Position numbers and translations under genes: made by a program
Assembly: GCF_035481615.1 (NCBI RefSeq)
Contig: NZ_JAYKOT010000001.1
Coordinates: forward strand, 248,001 to 312,000
DNA length: 64,000 nt
Source of the DNA: Citroniella saccharovorans
GTDB taxonomy: Bacteria; Bacillota; Clostridia; Tissierellales; Peptoniphilaceae
Direction of reading: 5' to 3'
The notes under the pieces: model-generated
The model's input: the letters and a program-made list of their open reading frames with translations, nothing else
Told to the model about the DNA's origin: nothing
Database searches by the model: none
Shown here: positions 19,123 to 28,290 of the stretch, piece after piece
Numbering within the stretch: position 1 is the first letter of the stretch
How the letters are laid out: the number at the start of each line of letters is the position of its first letter

Positions 19123-19803
19123 TTAGTCTAAAAGTAGGCCAGGAAGTCTAAGTGGATCTATATATTCGTCTCCTCTATAAACTCTCATATTTCCACCAGA
19201 AATTTCATCTATAAGAATAACATTTCCTTCTTTGTCCCTACCAAATTCAAGTTTAATATCATAAAGTTCAAGGTCTTTTTCAGCTAAAACTTCTTTAATA
19301 ATATCTGAAATATCTTTAGTTAATTTATAAAGCATTTTAGTTTCTTCTAATGAAGTTATGCCAAGAATTTCTAGAGATTCTGGACTGATTGGAGGATCTC
19401 CTGCTTTATCATCTTTAATAGTAATTTCTACAAATCCTGGAAGATCAGTTTTTTCTTTTATATAAAGACCATATCTTCTTAAATATGAACCAACAGCCTT
19501 GTATCTGCAGATAGCTTCAAGTCCCTTTCCAAAAGGTTTTGCAGCTATAACTTCCATTGTTTTATTTTCAATATCACAGTTTACATAGTGAGTTGGAATT
19601 CCTCTTTTGTTAAGAAGTTCAAAAAAGAATTTTGTTAGTTTTAAATTTGCATCTCCAGCTCCATCCATAGTTAAACCTACTTGATTTTCGCCTGGATCAA
19701 AAACTCCATCCTTTCCTGTTACAGTGTCTTTGAATTTTAGTTCATAATTTCCATTTTCTAATTCATAAACGTCTTTTGTTTTTCCTTCATAAACTTTTTT
19801 CAT
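19123..19803 (-). CDS. purC: Phosphoribosylaminoimidazole-succinocarboxamide synthase
   Basis: Joins CAIR and aspartate to SAICAR in purine synthesis (cytosol, ATP-dependent). The 226 residues begin MKKVYEGKTKDVYEL, the SAICAR synthetase N-terminus, and include LEAICRYKAVGSYLRRYG and DEISGGNMRVYRG. The start is ATG 19803 because GGAGG lies five bases before it; the upstream in-frame ATG (19815) overlaps that ribosome site. No other pur genes are near, so it is separated from the usual pur cluster here. Confidence 0.93.
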   Translation of the reverse strand: MKKVYEGKTKDVYELENGNYELKFKDTVTGKDGVFDPGENQVGLTMDGAGDANLKLTKFFFELLNKRGIPTHYVNCDIENKTMEVIAAKPFGKGLEAICRYKAVGSYLRRYGLYIKEKTDLPGFVEITIKDDKAGDPPISPESLEILGITSLEETKMLYKLTKDISDIIKEVLAEKDLELYDIKLEFGRDKEGNVILIDEISGGNMRVYRGDEYIDPLRLPGLLLD

Positions 19804-19902
19804 AATATCCTCCATAAAAAATAAATTACACTATGATTATACTACAAATACTCTTCTTGTAAAAGTATGATTAATATTTTTTATTAAAATTTTTATTAAA
19901 GA

Positions 19903-20514
19903 TTATTTTTGTTTGCTAAAAGTAATTTTACTTATCGAAAAATTTTCCTCATAATAATATATCGACCAAGATGAAACCACTAATCCCAGTAGGATTCCCA
20001 TGAGAACGTCACTTGGATAATGCACGCCAAGGATTAGCCTTGTTAAGCCAATGAGTATTGGAAGAAGGAAAAAATATTTGTAGGGTTTTTTAAATTTTCT
20101 TATCCTATATATAGTAAAATATACTCCACTTGAAACTAGGGCATGGCCACTAGGATAAGTATAACCATTTTGATCAATTCTCATAAAATCAATTGGCCTT
20201 TCCAATTTAAAAATATTTTTAAAGCTTAGCATAAGGATAGTCGAGATTAGAACTGAAATAAGAATTGTTTTAGCTCCCCTTCTATCCTCTTTCCTCATAA
20301 AAATTATTAAAAATATTGGAGTCAATATAAAATATGTGGCTGGGTTTCCAATTGAGGTTATTAGATCTGGAAGAATTAATTTTGATGAAAAAATTCCTTG
20401 AATACTTGATAAAATTCCTCTATCTATATTATTAATAAAATCTGTTTCTTTATAAATGCCTAGCAGTATAAAAGAGATTAATATTACAATTGTAAAAAAA
20501 CTTCTTTTTTTCAT
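19903..20514 (-). CDS. PAP2-family membrane phosphatase
   Basis: A 203-residue protein with about five transmembrane helices and the three-part phosphatase motif: KNIFKLERP, YPSGHALVS and TRLILGVHYPSD. The conserved His residues in the second and third parts form the catalytic pair. Such enzymes dephosphorylate lipid substrates, including undecaprenyl pyrophosphate or phosphatidic acid, at the outer membrane face; the substrate here is unknown. It is a separate transcription unit upstream of purC on the minus strand. Confidence 0.85.
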   Translation of the reverse strand: MKKRSFFTIVILISFILLGIYKETDFINNIDRGILSSIQGIFSSKLILPDLITSIGNPATYFILTPIFLIIFMRKEDRRGAKTILISVLISTILMLSFKNIFKLERPIDFMRIDQNGYTYPSGHALVSSGVYFTIYRIRKFKKPYKYFFLLPILIGLTRLILGVHYPSDVLMGILLGLVVSSWSIYYYEENFSISKITFSKQK

Positions 20515-20595
20515 TACATCACCTATATTTATTATACTATATGCCTAGCTTTTATAAAACTTAGGGGTATAAAATAAATACATGGGGGTGTAAGT

Positions 20596-21222
20596 ATGGA
20601 GTATGTCAATCTATATACAAGGCAGCATGAAAATAGTTTATATGAACTTGAAAGGAAAAACAGAATAACCAATAAAAGACTCTATGTTGAGCTTCACTTG
20701 CTTGATACTTCAACCTTCTTTTTAGAAAAATATGATCTTTTTGTTAAGATGGCTGAAAGAAAAATTAAACGTGATCTGGATACTGAGTATCCCATATGGT
20801 GCAGCGTGTCAAAGTATAACTGTTTAAAGCCAATTGAAAAGCAGGTAGTTTACGCCTTGAGTGTTCCTGAAGATGAAATTATCTTTTTCGATGGAGCAAG
20901 GTGGGATATGGTCTTAAATAATCAATATATTGCAAAAGATGAAGATGATAGAAAGGATTTTGAAGATTTTTTAAGGTCTAAGGGTCTTAAACATACTTTT
21001 GATATTTTTGATAGAAAATATATTGGAGCTTTTGATGATGTTAAAAAAAGAATTGTAGATAGCTGGGAGAGAATTTTTGAAATTACAGATAGAAGTATAT
21101 TTACAGTTCAGGCAAATCTCTGGAAAATAGAAAAAGATTGGGTTAGGCATATTATTCGCCCTGGAGATGATTTTTTTAAGTGTCTGGAAGATACTTTCGA
21201 TACCTGGAAGGAAGATGTTTAA
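20596..21222 (+). CDS. DUF3841-like protein
   Basis: A 208-residue soluble protein without signal or membrane segments. It begins MEYVNLYTRQHENSLYEL and contains YPIWCSVSKYN, WDMVLNNQYI and VQANLWKIEKDWVRHI, resembling the DUF3841 family, whose function is unknown. A ribosome site GGGGGTG precedes the ATG. It stands alone with about 110 bases before the next gene. The family call is from memory of the pattern and is moderate. Confidence 0.55.
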   Translation: MEYVNLYTRQHENSLYELERKNRITNKRLYVELHLLDTSTFFLEKYDLFVKMAERKIKRDLDTEYPIWCSVSKYNCLKPIEKQVVYALSVPEDEIIFFDGARWDMVLNNQYIAKDEDDRKDFEDFLRSKGLKHTFDIFDRKYIGAFDDVKKRIVDSWERIFEITDRSIFTVQANLWKIEKDWVRHIIRPGDDFFKCLEDTFDTWKEDV

Positions 21223-21335
21223 TAACTATAGAGTATGGAATTTTCCCCGCAGTTATTATTTTTATAAAATTTTTTATAATATAGCTATCATTTTATATGG
21301 GGTCATATCTATGATATAATCAAGTTGGTGATTGT

Positions 21336-22703
21336 ATGGAAATAAATTTAATAAAAAAAATTTTTCTTTTTATTTTTCTTGTATTTGGACTTTTTTCTAG
21401 CACATCTTTTGCTAAGGAAAGAAATATTTTTTCTGATGATTATGAAATTCATTTTGCTTCGGATTTAAATGATAAAATGAAGGTTTTATTTGTAGGAGAT
21501 AATCTAAATACTAGTTTTTTCTCTTCAAATATTTTTTTGAAAAAAAATATAGATTCTTGTGACTATTCTTACTATGATCTTATCTTCTTACTTGATGGGA
21601 AAGATAATAAGCTAAATGAAAACTATATTTATTTTGATAAAAAAGATAATACATTTAAAATGAATTTTAAAAATCAGAAATTAAATAGCAAGACTTTTTA
21701 TAGTTATGATTATTTATCCAATCTATTTAAAACAAATAGAGAGAAGAATAAACTAGAAGAAAATTTTAATTATTTTAAGAAAAATCTTTTGATAGTAGAT
21801 TTAAATTCTCTTAAGGACCCCGATGAAAATAAAAAAGAATATCAGGCTTTAAGAAAATATTTTAAAGATGATTATACTTCTAAAGAAATAATTCTTTTTT
21901 TAAATAGTAAGGATAACTCTATGTTAAAAGATAAATTTCTTCTCTTAAGTGAGGGGGAAAATATTTTTTCAGAAAAAGACTTTCCTTCAGATCTTCAAAA
22001 GTATATGATTCAGACTAAGTCAAGTCCACTTTATTTAAAGCCATTTGATGAGTCTAGTAAGTCTAGCCAAACTATTGATAGTAAATATGTTGAAATTTAT
22101 GGAGACTTAGATGGCTTTTTAAAGGTAAAGTACAAGGGGAATTTTTACTATGTAAAAAAAGATAATTTTTTAGAAATTGAAGATGAAAAATGTTTATTTG
22201 TACTTGGAGGAATGCTAATTGTTAATAAAAATTACTATCTTCCAAGCGATTTTAACCCTGGAGTAAATGAAGAAGCTAAGGAGAAACTTGATAAAATGAT
22301 AGCTGATATGGGGGCTAATAATTTATCATTAAAGATTATTTCTTCCTTTAGGAGCTATGACTATCAAGAAAATCTTTTCTCTTCTTATTATAGAGAAGAT
22401 GGAGACTACGCTGACACCTACTCTGCTAGGGCTGGTCATTCAGAACACCAAACTGGACTTGCATTTGATTTTTCTGTGTATGGAGAAAATTTAAGTGTTA
22501 ATTTTGAAAATACACCATCTTTTAATTTCTTAAATGAAAATGCCCATAAATATGGTTTCATTTTAAGATATGCTAAAGACAAGGTTAGTGAGACAGGATA
22601 TATATATGAGCCATGGCATTTTAGGTATGTGGGTGAAAACTTAGCTAAAAAAATTAAAGATTCGGGTAAAAGCGTAGAAGATTATTTTAATATACTTAAT
22701 TAA
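21336..22703 (+). CDS. VanY-type D-alanyl-D-alanine carboxypeptidase
   Basis: A 455-residue exported protein. Residues 1-26 form a signal peptide (KIFLFIFLVFGLFSSTSFA). The middle (about 30-290) is Asp/Lys/Phe-rich and unassigned, with an SH3-like portion around KSSPLYLKPFDESSKSSQ. The C-terminal M15B domain (about 295-450) has the zinc motif GHSEHQTGLAFDF and YEPWHFRYVG. It trims the terminal D-Ala of stem peptides in the wall. It precedes sppA by 16 bases and may be co-transcribed with it. TATAAT at 21315-21320 may be its -10 box. Confidence 0.87.
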   Translation: MEINLIKKIFLFIFLVFGLFSSTSFAKERNIFSDDYEIHFASDLNDKMKVLFVGDNLNTSFFSSNIFLKKNIDSCDYSYYDLIFLLDGKDNKLNENYIYFDKKDNTFKMNFKNQKLNSKTFYSYDYLSNLFKTNREKNKLEENFNYFKKNLLIVDLNSLKDPDENKKEYQALRKYFKDDYTSKEIILFLNSKDNSMLKDKFLLLSEGENIFSEKDFPSDLQKYMIQTKSSPLYLKPFDESSKSSQTIDSKYVEIYGDLDGFLKVKYKGNFYYVKKDNFLEIEDEKCLFVLGGMLIVNKNYYLPSDFNPGVNEEAKEKLDKMIADMGANNLSLKIISSFRSYDYQENLFSSYYREDGDYADTYSARAGHSEHQTGLAFDFSVYGENLSVNFENTPSFNFLNENAHKYGFILRYAKDKVSETGYIYEPWHFRYVGENLAKKIKDSGKSVEDYFNILN

Positions 22704-22719
22704 TAGGAGGATTATTAGC

Positions 22720-23703
22720 TTGAAAATGAATTCAAAAAGGATCGGAGCAATTATTCTTTGTCTTATAATAATTTTGATAAATGCTCTAATACCAAAGAAA
22801 GAAAATGAAGACTTTAAAAATACTTTTGATAATATGCTTTCAGATAAGTCTAATGAAAATATTATAAAGGCTGGAACAAATGGCAAAATTTTAAAACTTA
22901 GCCTTGAAGGAGTTATTGCTGATGATGGTAAAAATTATCTTCAAGATAACTCAAATAGCTACAGCGTGCTTATTAAATCTCTTGATAGGGCTATTTCAGA
23001 TGATGAGATTAGGGGTGTATATTTTTTTGTAAATAGTCCTGGTGGAGGAGTTTACGAGTCAAGCGAAATTAGAAAAAGAATTTTGAAGCTTAAGGAAAAA
23101 AATATACCTATTTATGTTCAAATGGGCACTATTTGCGCTTCTGGAGGAGTTTATATAACTTCTGATGCCGATAAAATTTACGCCCATCCAGAAACTCTAA
23201 CTGGTTCAATTGGGGTAATTATGCAATCAATGAACTTTTCTGGTCTTATGGAAAAATATGGTGTAAAAGCAGTAACTGTAAAATCTGGCAAAAATAAAGA
23301 TATGCTCTCACCTTACAAAGAACCAAGTTCTGAGGAGCTTGAAATTGTTCAAGATTTCATAAATTCATCTTATGATAGATTTGTAGATATTGTAGCAAAT
23401 GGCCGTGAGCTCTCAAAAGAAGAAGTTAAGAAATTTGCTGATGGTAGAATCTACAGTGCTCAAAAAGCTTTAGAGTATAAAATGATCGATAAAATTGGAG
23501 ATGAAGAGGACTCACTTAATGCACTTACTCACGATAACCATCTTGAAGATGCAAGTATAATTGAATATTCTTATAATTCATTACCTTTTTTAGACTTTTT
23601 AAAATATATTCCTAATGAAAAGTCCGATTTAGAAAGTGTAAAATCTATAATATCTTCTAGAGAAAATGCAGATAGACCTTTTATGATCTATGGAGGTATA
23701 TAA
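22720..23703 (+). CDS. sppA: Signal peptide peptidase SppA
   Basis: Membrane serine protease that digests cleaved signal peptides (S49 family). The 327 residues include an N-terminal anchor (about 5-23), VNSPGGGVYESSEI, the nucleophile region TICASGGVYITS and the general-base region VKSGKNKDMLSP; in B. subtilis SppA the corresponding Ser and Lys form the catalytic dyad. The best start is TTG 22720, nine bases after GGAGG (22706-22710); the in-frame ATG two codons on is less well spaced. Its stop overlaps the ATG of the RDD gene (TAATG). Confidence 0.92.
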   Translation: MKMNSKRIGAIILCLIIILINALIPKKENEDFKNTFDNMLSDKSNENIIKAGTNGKILKLSLEGVIADDGKNYLQDNSNSYSVLIKSLDRAISDDEIRGVYFFVNSPGGGVYESSEIRKRILKLKEKNIPIYVQMGTICASGGVYITSDADKIYAHPETLTGSIGVIMQSMNFSGLMEKYGVKAVTVKSGKNKDMLSPYKEPSSEELEIVQDFINSSYDRFVDIVANGRELSKEEVKKFADGRIYSAQKALEYKMIDKIGDEEDSLNALTHDNHLEDASIIEYSYNSLPFLDFLKYIPNEKSDLESVKSIISSRENADRPFMIYGGI

Positions 23704-24365
23704 TGTCTGATGAAAATAAAAAGATTTTAAATGATTTAAATGATAAAAAAGATATAGAATTTATCTATCCTTTTCATGATGATGATAAAATTTATGAATC
23801 TAGTAATAAGAAAAAGGAAGAAGCTAGTAATGAGGATCTAAATATTCAATCTAAGTCTGAAGAAACTTTCTTTAACAAATCTAGTCTTGATGAAGAATAT
23901 GAAAGGCGTTTATATAACAAATCTCGCTCTTTTATATATGCAGGATTTTCCCTAAGATTTATAGCTTTTCTTATAGATTGTTTCCTTGCATCTAATATAA
24001 AATCTATAATTTTTAATATTTTTTCTATTGATCCACTTACAAGACTAGGAGCCGCATTTTCTACTATTATAGTTCTTCTATACTTTTCTATAAGCTCCTA
24101 TCTCACAAAAGGACAAAGCATTGGAAAAATTATTATGGGTCTTAAGGTAATTTATGAAAAAGATGATTTTAATTTGCTAGATATTATATTTAGAGAAGTT
24201 GTTGCTAGATTTCTACTTTTAAATTTCCCAACTAACCTTTTTGCCCTACTTATATTTTTTAATGATGAAAATAAATCTATTACAGATTATCTGGCTAAAA
24301 GCGTTGTAGTTAAGGAAAAAGAATATGAATATGTTTTAAGTAAGGAAGGAGTTTCCTCTATATAG
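23703..24365 (+). CDS. RDD-family membrane protein
   Basis: A 220-residue protein with a charged cytoplasmic N-terminus (1-75) and an RDD domain: GFSLRFIAFLIDCFL, a second helix, then SYLTKGQSIGKIIMGLKVI, characteristic of the family. Three to four transmembrane helices are visible. RDD proteins are membrane proteins, some linked to ion exchange, but the role here is unknown. Translational coupling to sppA (one-base overlap) suggests a shared envelope function. Confidence 0.75.
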   Translation: MSDENKKILNDLNDKKDIEFIYPFHDDDKIYESSNKKKEEASNEDLNIQSKSEETFFNKSSLDEEYERRLYNKSRSFIYAGFSLRFIAFLIDCFLASNIKSIIFNIFSIDPLTRLGAAFSTIIVLLYFSISSYLTKGQSIGKIIMGLKVIYEKDDFNLLDIIFREVVARFLLLNFPTNLFALLIFFNDENKSITDYLAKSVVVKEKEYEYVLSKEGVSSI

Positions 24366-24631
24366 TAATTTTTATCCTAGCTTATTATTATGGGTAAAAT
24401 ACGAATTATTTTTAAAGGTCTTTATAGAATTTACTCTTTAAAAAATAATTTTTCTTTAGTCTAAGTAGTAGGCTTTTTATGTAAAACTAAAACATCTATT
24501 TGGCAAAGCTATTGTATCTATGCTTTAGCTTTATAAATATTAGTTCTTAGTAACTTGTTTAGAGAAGGGAAGTCTTTTTATTAAAGCATAAGCTAATTTT
24601 TCTACAAAAAAATATATTTAGATTTTTATAT
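24366..24631. other. Non-coding gap between convergent genes
   Basis: About 265 AT-rich bases with no recognisable gene, RNA or repeat before the terminator hairpin at 24632. Confidence 0.5.
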
Positions 24632-24671
24632 AAAAAACCTGCTGGGGAAAAATTTAATCCCAGCAGGTTTT
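24632..24671 (-). terminator. Terminator of the pta-to-pseudouridine-synthase operon
   Basis: Perfect 13-bp inverted repeat AAAACCTGCTGGG / CCCAGCAGGTTTT with a 12-base loop; on the minus strand it is followed by more T. The symmetric arms could also stop plus-strand transcription. Confidence 0.85.
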
Positions 24672-25369
24672 ATTCAAATATTTTATCAAGACTATTTCTA
24701 TCAACTTCTCTATAATCCCCTAGCTTTAGATCTTCTGGAAGTTCATATTCTCCTATCTTAATCCTTTTAAGTTCAATTACATTTTTTTCGCAGGCCTTAA
24801 ACATTCTCTTAACCTGATGATACTTTCCTTCTGTAATTGTAACCCTAGCAAGTCTATCTTCTAATATTTCAAGTTTTGCCTCTTTTGTCCTTATATTTTC
24901 CTCTTCTAAAAATATTCCTTTTTGGAATTTTACCACATCTTTTTCCTCCAGATCCCTATCTACAAGAGCTAAATAAGTTTTTTTTACTCCTCTTTTAGGG
25001 TGCATGCAATTATGAGAAAAATCACCATCATTAGTTAGAATAAGTAGGCCAGTAGTATCCCTGTCTAGTCTACCAACTGGAAAAGGTTTAAAGCTAAGTA
25101 GGTAATCATCCAGTTCTTCTACTACCGTCTGGTAAATATTATCTTCTACAGCGCTTACCACGCCAGCTCTCTTGTTCATAACTATATAGACATATTTTTT
25201 ATAAGATATGGGCACATTATCTAGATAAACTAAGTCGCTATCTTTTACTTCCTTGCCTGGATCTTTTATAATTTCATCTCCAAGCCTAACTCTTTTTTTC
25301 TTTAATTAGTTTTTTGACTTCTTTTCTACTGCCAATTCCTGAATTAGCTAAAAATTTATCTACTCTCAT
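24670..25369 (-). CDS. RsuA-family 16S rRNA pseudouridine synthase (frameshifted)
   Basis: Isomerises a uridine in small-subunit rRNA. The N-terminal S4 RNA-binding part starts at ATG 25369 (MRVDKFLANSGIGSRKEVKK); the catalytic part carries FPVGRLDRDTTGLLILTNDG with the catalytic Asp in GRLDRD, and KYHQVKRMF. The two parts are joined if one T is removed from the run of seven at 25293-25299 (KEKRVRLGDEIIKDPGKEV), giving 232 residues, the usual size for RsuA. The start codon overlaps the stop of the preceding anti-sigma-like gene (TAATG). Confidence 0.85.
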
Positions 25370-26112
25370 TATTTTACAGTTATATCAAATGATACTTCTT
25401 CCCCAGATAATTCCTTACTTATCTTGTACTTGCCTTTATCAAAGCCTTCGTAGTCACTTAAATCTATCCCTATATATAATACAGCATCTTTTTTTAGCTG
25501 AGCTTCAACACTTTGAATTTCTTCTTTAAGTTCAAGTTTGTTACCATCTTTATAAACATCAAAAGTAGAAGTAATACTTGTTTCTTCCCCTAAATTTTTT
25601 ACATATATGTCTAGTTTAGGACTATCAAAACTAACTTCACTATTTTTAACTGTTACATCAAACTTATCAGTTTTCTTATTTGATATTGAATTTACTGAAG
25701 AATCTGTATTAGTAGTGTCTGCATTTTGTCCATCTTCAGTTGACTCATTGGTTTTATCTTTATTTAACTCATTTGTGTTAGTTGTATTTTGTGTGTTGTT
25801 ATTATTTTGATTTTTGTCTGGACTACTTGTAGTGCTATTATTGGTATTAGTTTGACTAGTATTTGGACTTGAAGTTTCTGTTACTTTATTTTCTGGCTTC
25901 TTATCTTTGTTTTTAGATGATGGTTTTGCAAAAGCAAATATTACTATAGCTAAAATAATTACCAGACCAATAAGCATAAAAAAAGTTTTTTTCATGTAGT
26001 AAAAGAAAGGAAGTTTATCAACTTTTTTTAGTATATCTTCTCTAATTGGTTTTTGACCTGAAGCTAGTTTTGTTGTTTCATTGTCTAAATATGTTTTAAT
26101 TGTCTCTTTCAT
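25369..26112 (-). CDS. Membrane protein with N/T/S-rich linker, possible anti-sigma factor
   Basis: A 247-residue protein: cytoplasmic segment (1-38), one transmembrane helix (about 41-62), an extracytoplasmic low-complexity Asn/Thr/Ser/Asp linker (about 68-148) and a beta-rich C-terminal domain (about 150-247). It overlaps the stop of a sigma-factor-like gene by one base (TAATG). The single-pass layout and pairing are typical of membrane anti-sigma factors, where the short cytoplasmic part holds the sigma factor and the outer domain senses a signal. No anti-sigma domain was recognised, so the role is inferred from position and topology. Confidence 0.5.
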   Translation of the reverse strand: MKETIKTYLDNETTKLASGQKPIREDILKKVDKLPFFYYMKKTFFMLIGLVIILAIVIFAFAKPSSKNKDKKPENKVTETSSPNTSQTNTNNSTTSSPDKNQNNNNTQNTTNTNELNKDKTNESTEDGQNADTTNTDSSVNSISNKKTDKFDVTVKNSEVSFDSPKLDIYVKNLGEETSITSTFDVYKDGNKLELKEEIQSVEAQLKKDAVLYIGIDLSDYEGFDKGKYKISKELSGEEVSFDITVK

Positions 26113-26555
26113 TATATCAGCCTCTTTTCAGCTCTCTTTATCCTTCTTTCAACTATGTCCGCCTTTTCATCAAGTATGTTTGATATCTCTCCAATAGAAA
26201 GGTCATAGTAATTTTTAAGGATAAGGGGTGCTCTTAAACTATATTTTAAATCATTTAATTTTTGAAATTCCATAGTATTTTCTGGAAGCGTAGTTAAAAA
26301 ATATTGGTCATCGCTATCAATTTTATTAAAGTGATTTTTATCATTTTTATAGACCTCATTTAATGTTACTGTATAAATAAATCCAGAGTCTATAACTTCC
26401 CTATTCTTAACTTGCAAGCAAGCTCCTAGTGCATCAATAATAATCTTATCTTGATTATTAGCCCCTAGTGCCAATCTTTCAAATATTGGGCTATATTCAA
26501 TATATACATTTTTCAAATATTTTTTTGCACTACTATTTAATATTTTAAATTTCAT
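26112..26555 (-). CDS. Short sigma-factor-like protein (region 4 HTH)
   Basis: A 147-residue protein whose last 50 residues (LRAPLILKNYYDLSIGEIS, then VERRIKRAEKRLI) match the pattern of sigma-70 region 4, the -35-binding helix-turn-helix of ECF-type sigma factors. The N-terminal part is divergent and only weakly like region 2, so it may be a very diverged ECF sigma or a transcription factor with a lone region 4. The start is ATG 26555, preceded by AGAGGT; an upstream in-frame start at 26591 would overlap the gene before it. Coupled to the following membrane protein. Confidence 0.6.
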   Translation of the reverse strand: MKFKILNSSAKKYLKNVYIEYSPIFERLALGANNQDKIIIDALGACLQVKNREVIDSGFIYTVTLNEVYKNDKNHFNKIDSDDQYFLTTLPENTMEFQKLNDLKYSLRAPLILKNYYDLSIGEISNILDEKADIVERRIKRAEKRLI

Positions 26556-26571
26556 TTCATACCTCTTTATA

Positions 26572-27303
26572 TTATATAAACTTTGCCACAATTTCTTTAT
26601 CTATATCTAAAAAATCAAGTTTCTTAATATCTTCTTCTTTTAAACTAGCTAGGACAACTGTTGAAGGACCGCATGATAGGTTCTTGTCGATTTTACTATC
26701 ATAAATTTCTGCTTTTAAACCACTATTTTCTTCAAGTTTTGAAATTTCATAATTAATTCCCTTAGACCCAACAGGTAAGAGTTCTGAGATATAGTCCATT
26801 TTTCTAAGGTGAATAAGATCATTTAAAGATAATATTCTGCTTCCACCATCTTTTACAACATCTTCTCCCAAAAGCCTTTTTCCAAGTGCCAATACAATCT
26901 CACCCGATTTTGAGTAGTATGATTTCTTTTTTCTTGTAGCTACTCCCATAATTCCTAAAGCAGTCATAGAAGTTTCAAAATTTTCCTCTGTTGAACCATT
27001 AAGAACTAAATTAGGATCAAGATTTATTTCCTTCAAGGCACGTTCTATACCTTTTTTAATTCCTGCTCCTGTTGGATTCCACTCATTACAAACAGCATTT
27101 ACAAGACTTTTTATCTCACCGCCCTGAGATATAAGTTCCATTAAAACAACTCTAGCTTCATAGTATCCAGCTATCTCATTTTTAGTTTTAACTAAATCTA
27201 ACTTCTTCTCCCCAATAGAGCCAAGTGAGTCACAAGCTATTAAGATCTCCATTTCTCCAAAATCTATGATAGAAAGATCTCTGTACCTATAAACCCTAGT
27301 CAT
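26572..27303 (-). CDS. AIR-synthase-related (PurM-fold) protein
   Basis: A 243-residue cytosolic protein with PurM/ThiL-like features: EILIACDSLGSIGEKKLD near residue 18, a region including YYEARVVLMELIS, and NGSTEENFETSMTALGIMG near residue 102. These match ATP-binding AIR-synthase-related proteins. Some members act as alpha-ribazole kinases in cobamide salvage (CblS), but specificity cannot be read from the sequence. Its start overlaps the end of pta by eight bases. No other cobamide genes are visible. Confidence 0.55.
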   Translation of the reverse strand: MTRVYRYRDLSIIDFGEMEILIACDSLGSIGEKKLDLVKTKNEIAGYYEARVVLMELISQGGEIKSLVNAVCNEWNPTGAGIKKGIERALKEINLDPNLVLNGSTEENFETSMTALGIMGVATRKKKSYYSKSGEIVLALGKRLLGEDVVKDGGSRILSLNDLIHLRKMDYISELLPVGSKGINYEISKLEENSGLKAEIYDSKIDKNLSCGPSTVVLASLKEEDIKKLDFLDIDKEIVAKFI

Positions 27304-28273
27304 TTATTGCTTGATTTGCCGTAATTATAGTTAATTTATATATATCTTCTTCATTACATCCTCTTGATAGGTCAGAAATTGGCGCTGCAAGTCCTTGAAG
27401 AATAGGGCCAATCGCTTCAAACTTACCAAGTCTTTGTGCAATTTTATATCCAATATTTCCAGCTTCCAAGCTAGGAAAGATAAATACATTTGCCTTACCT
27501 GCAACTTCAGAGCCTGGAGCCTTCTTCACCCCAACACTTTCTACAAAAGCTGCATCAAATTGAAGCTCTCCATCTATTTTAAATTCAGGTGCCATATTTT
27601 TTGCCTTAATAGCTGCATTCATTACTTTTTCTTGCTCAGGAGACTTAGCAGAACCCTTACTTGAAAAAGAAAGAAGAGCAACTTTAGGATCTATACCAAA
27701 CATCTTAGCAGTTTTAGCTGTTTCAACCGCAACTTCTGCCAAGGCATCTTCTTCGAGAGTAATATTTATAGCTATATCAGAAAATACGTATTTTTCACCT
27801 TCAGGACTAATCATAATCATGGCTCCAGAAATTCTAGATACTCCAGGCTTTGTCTTTACAATTTGTAGGGCTGGTCTTACAGTATCGCCAGTTGATCCTA
27901 CAGCACCTGAAACCATTCCATCAGCAAGCTTCTTATAAACTAGCATTGTTCCAAAATAGTTATGATTTTTTAGAATTTTATATGCATCGTCTTTAGCTGC
28001 TTTTCCCTTTCTTCTTTCAACAAAGCTATTAACCAAATCTTCATATCCATCATAATTTTCTGGATCAATAATTTCTATTCCTCCAAGGTCAAGGTCCAAT
28101 TCTTTTCCCTTATTTAATACTTCTTCCCTACTTCCAATAAGTATCGGTCTAACTATTTTTTCCTTTTCAAGCCTAGCTACAGCTCTTAAAATTCTTTCAT
28201 CTTGAGATTCAGGAAATACAATTCTTAAATCCTTGTTTTCAATATTTTTCTTTAAGCCTTCAAAAAGTTCCAA
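27296..28273 (-). CDS. pta: Phosphate acetyltransferase
   Basis: Interconverts acetyl-CoA and acetyl phosphate, part of the acetate/ATP branch of fermentation. The 325 residues show the PTA_PTB fold with VFPESQDERILRA near the N-terminus and the signature MVSGAVGSTGDTVRPALQI near residue 140, and GPILQGLAAPISDLSRG at the C-terminus. Length is typical of the short, single-domain Pta. No ackA is adjacent. It heads a tightly spaced run of minus-strand genes. Confidence 0.93.
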   Translation of the reverse strand: MELFEGLKKNIENKDLRIVFPESQDERILRAVARLEKEKIVRPILIGSREEVLNKGKELDLDLGGIEIIDPENYDGYEDLVNSFVERRKGKAAKDDAYKILKNHNYFGTMLVYKKLADGMVSGAVGSTGDTVRPALQIVKTKPGVSRISGAMIMISPEGEKYVFSDIAINITLEEDALAEVAVETAKTAKMFGIDPKVALLSFSSKGSAKSPEQEKVMNAAIKAKNMAPEFKIDGELQFDAAFVESVGVKKAPGSEVAGKANVFIFPSLEAGNIGYKIAQRLGKFEAIGPILQGLAAPISDLSRGCNEEDIYKLTIITANQAIND

Positions 28274-28290
28274 TTTAATTCCTCCTAAAA

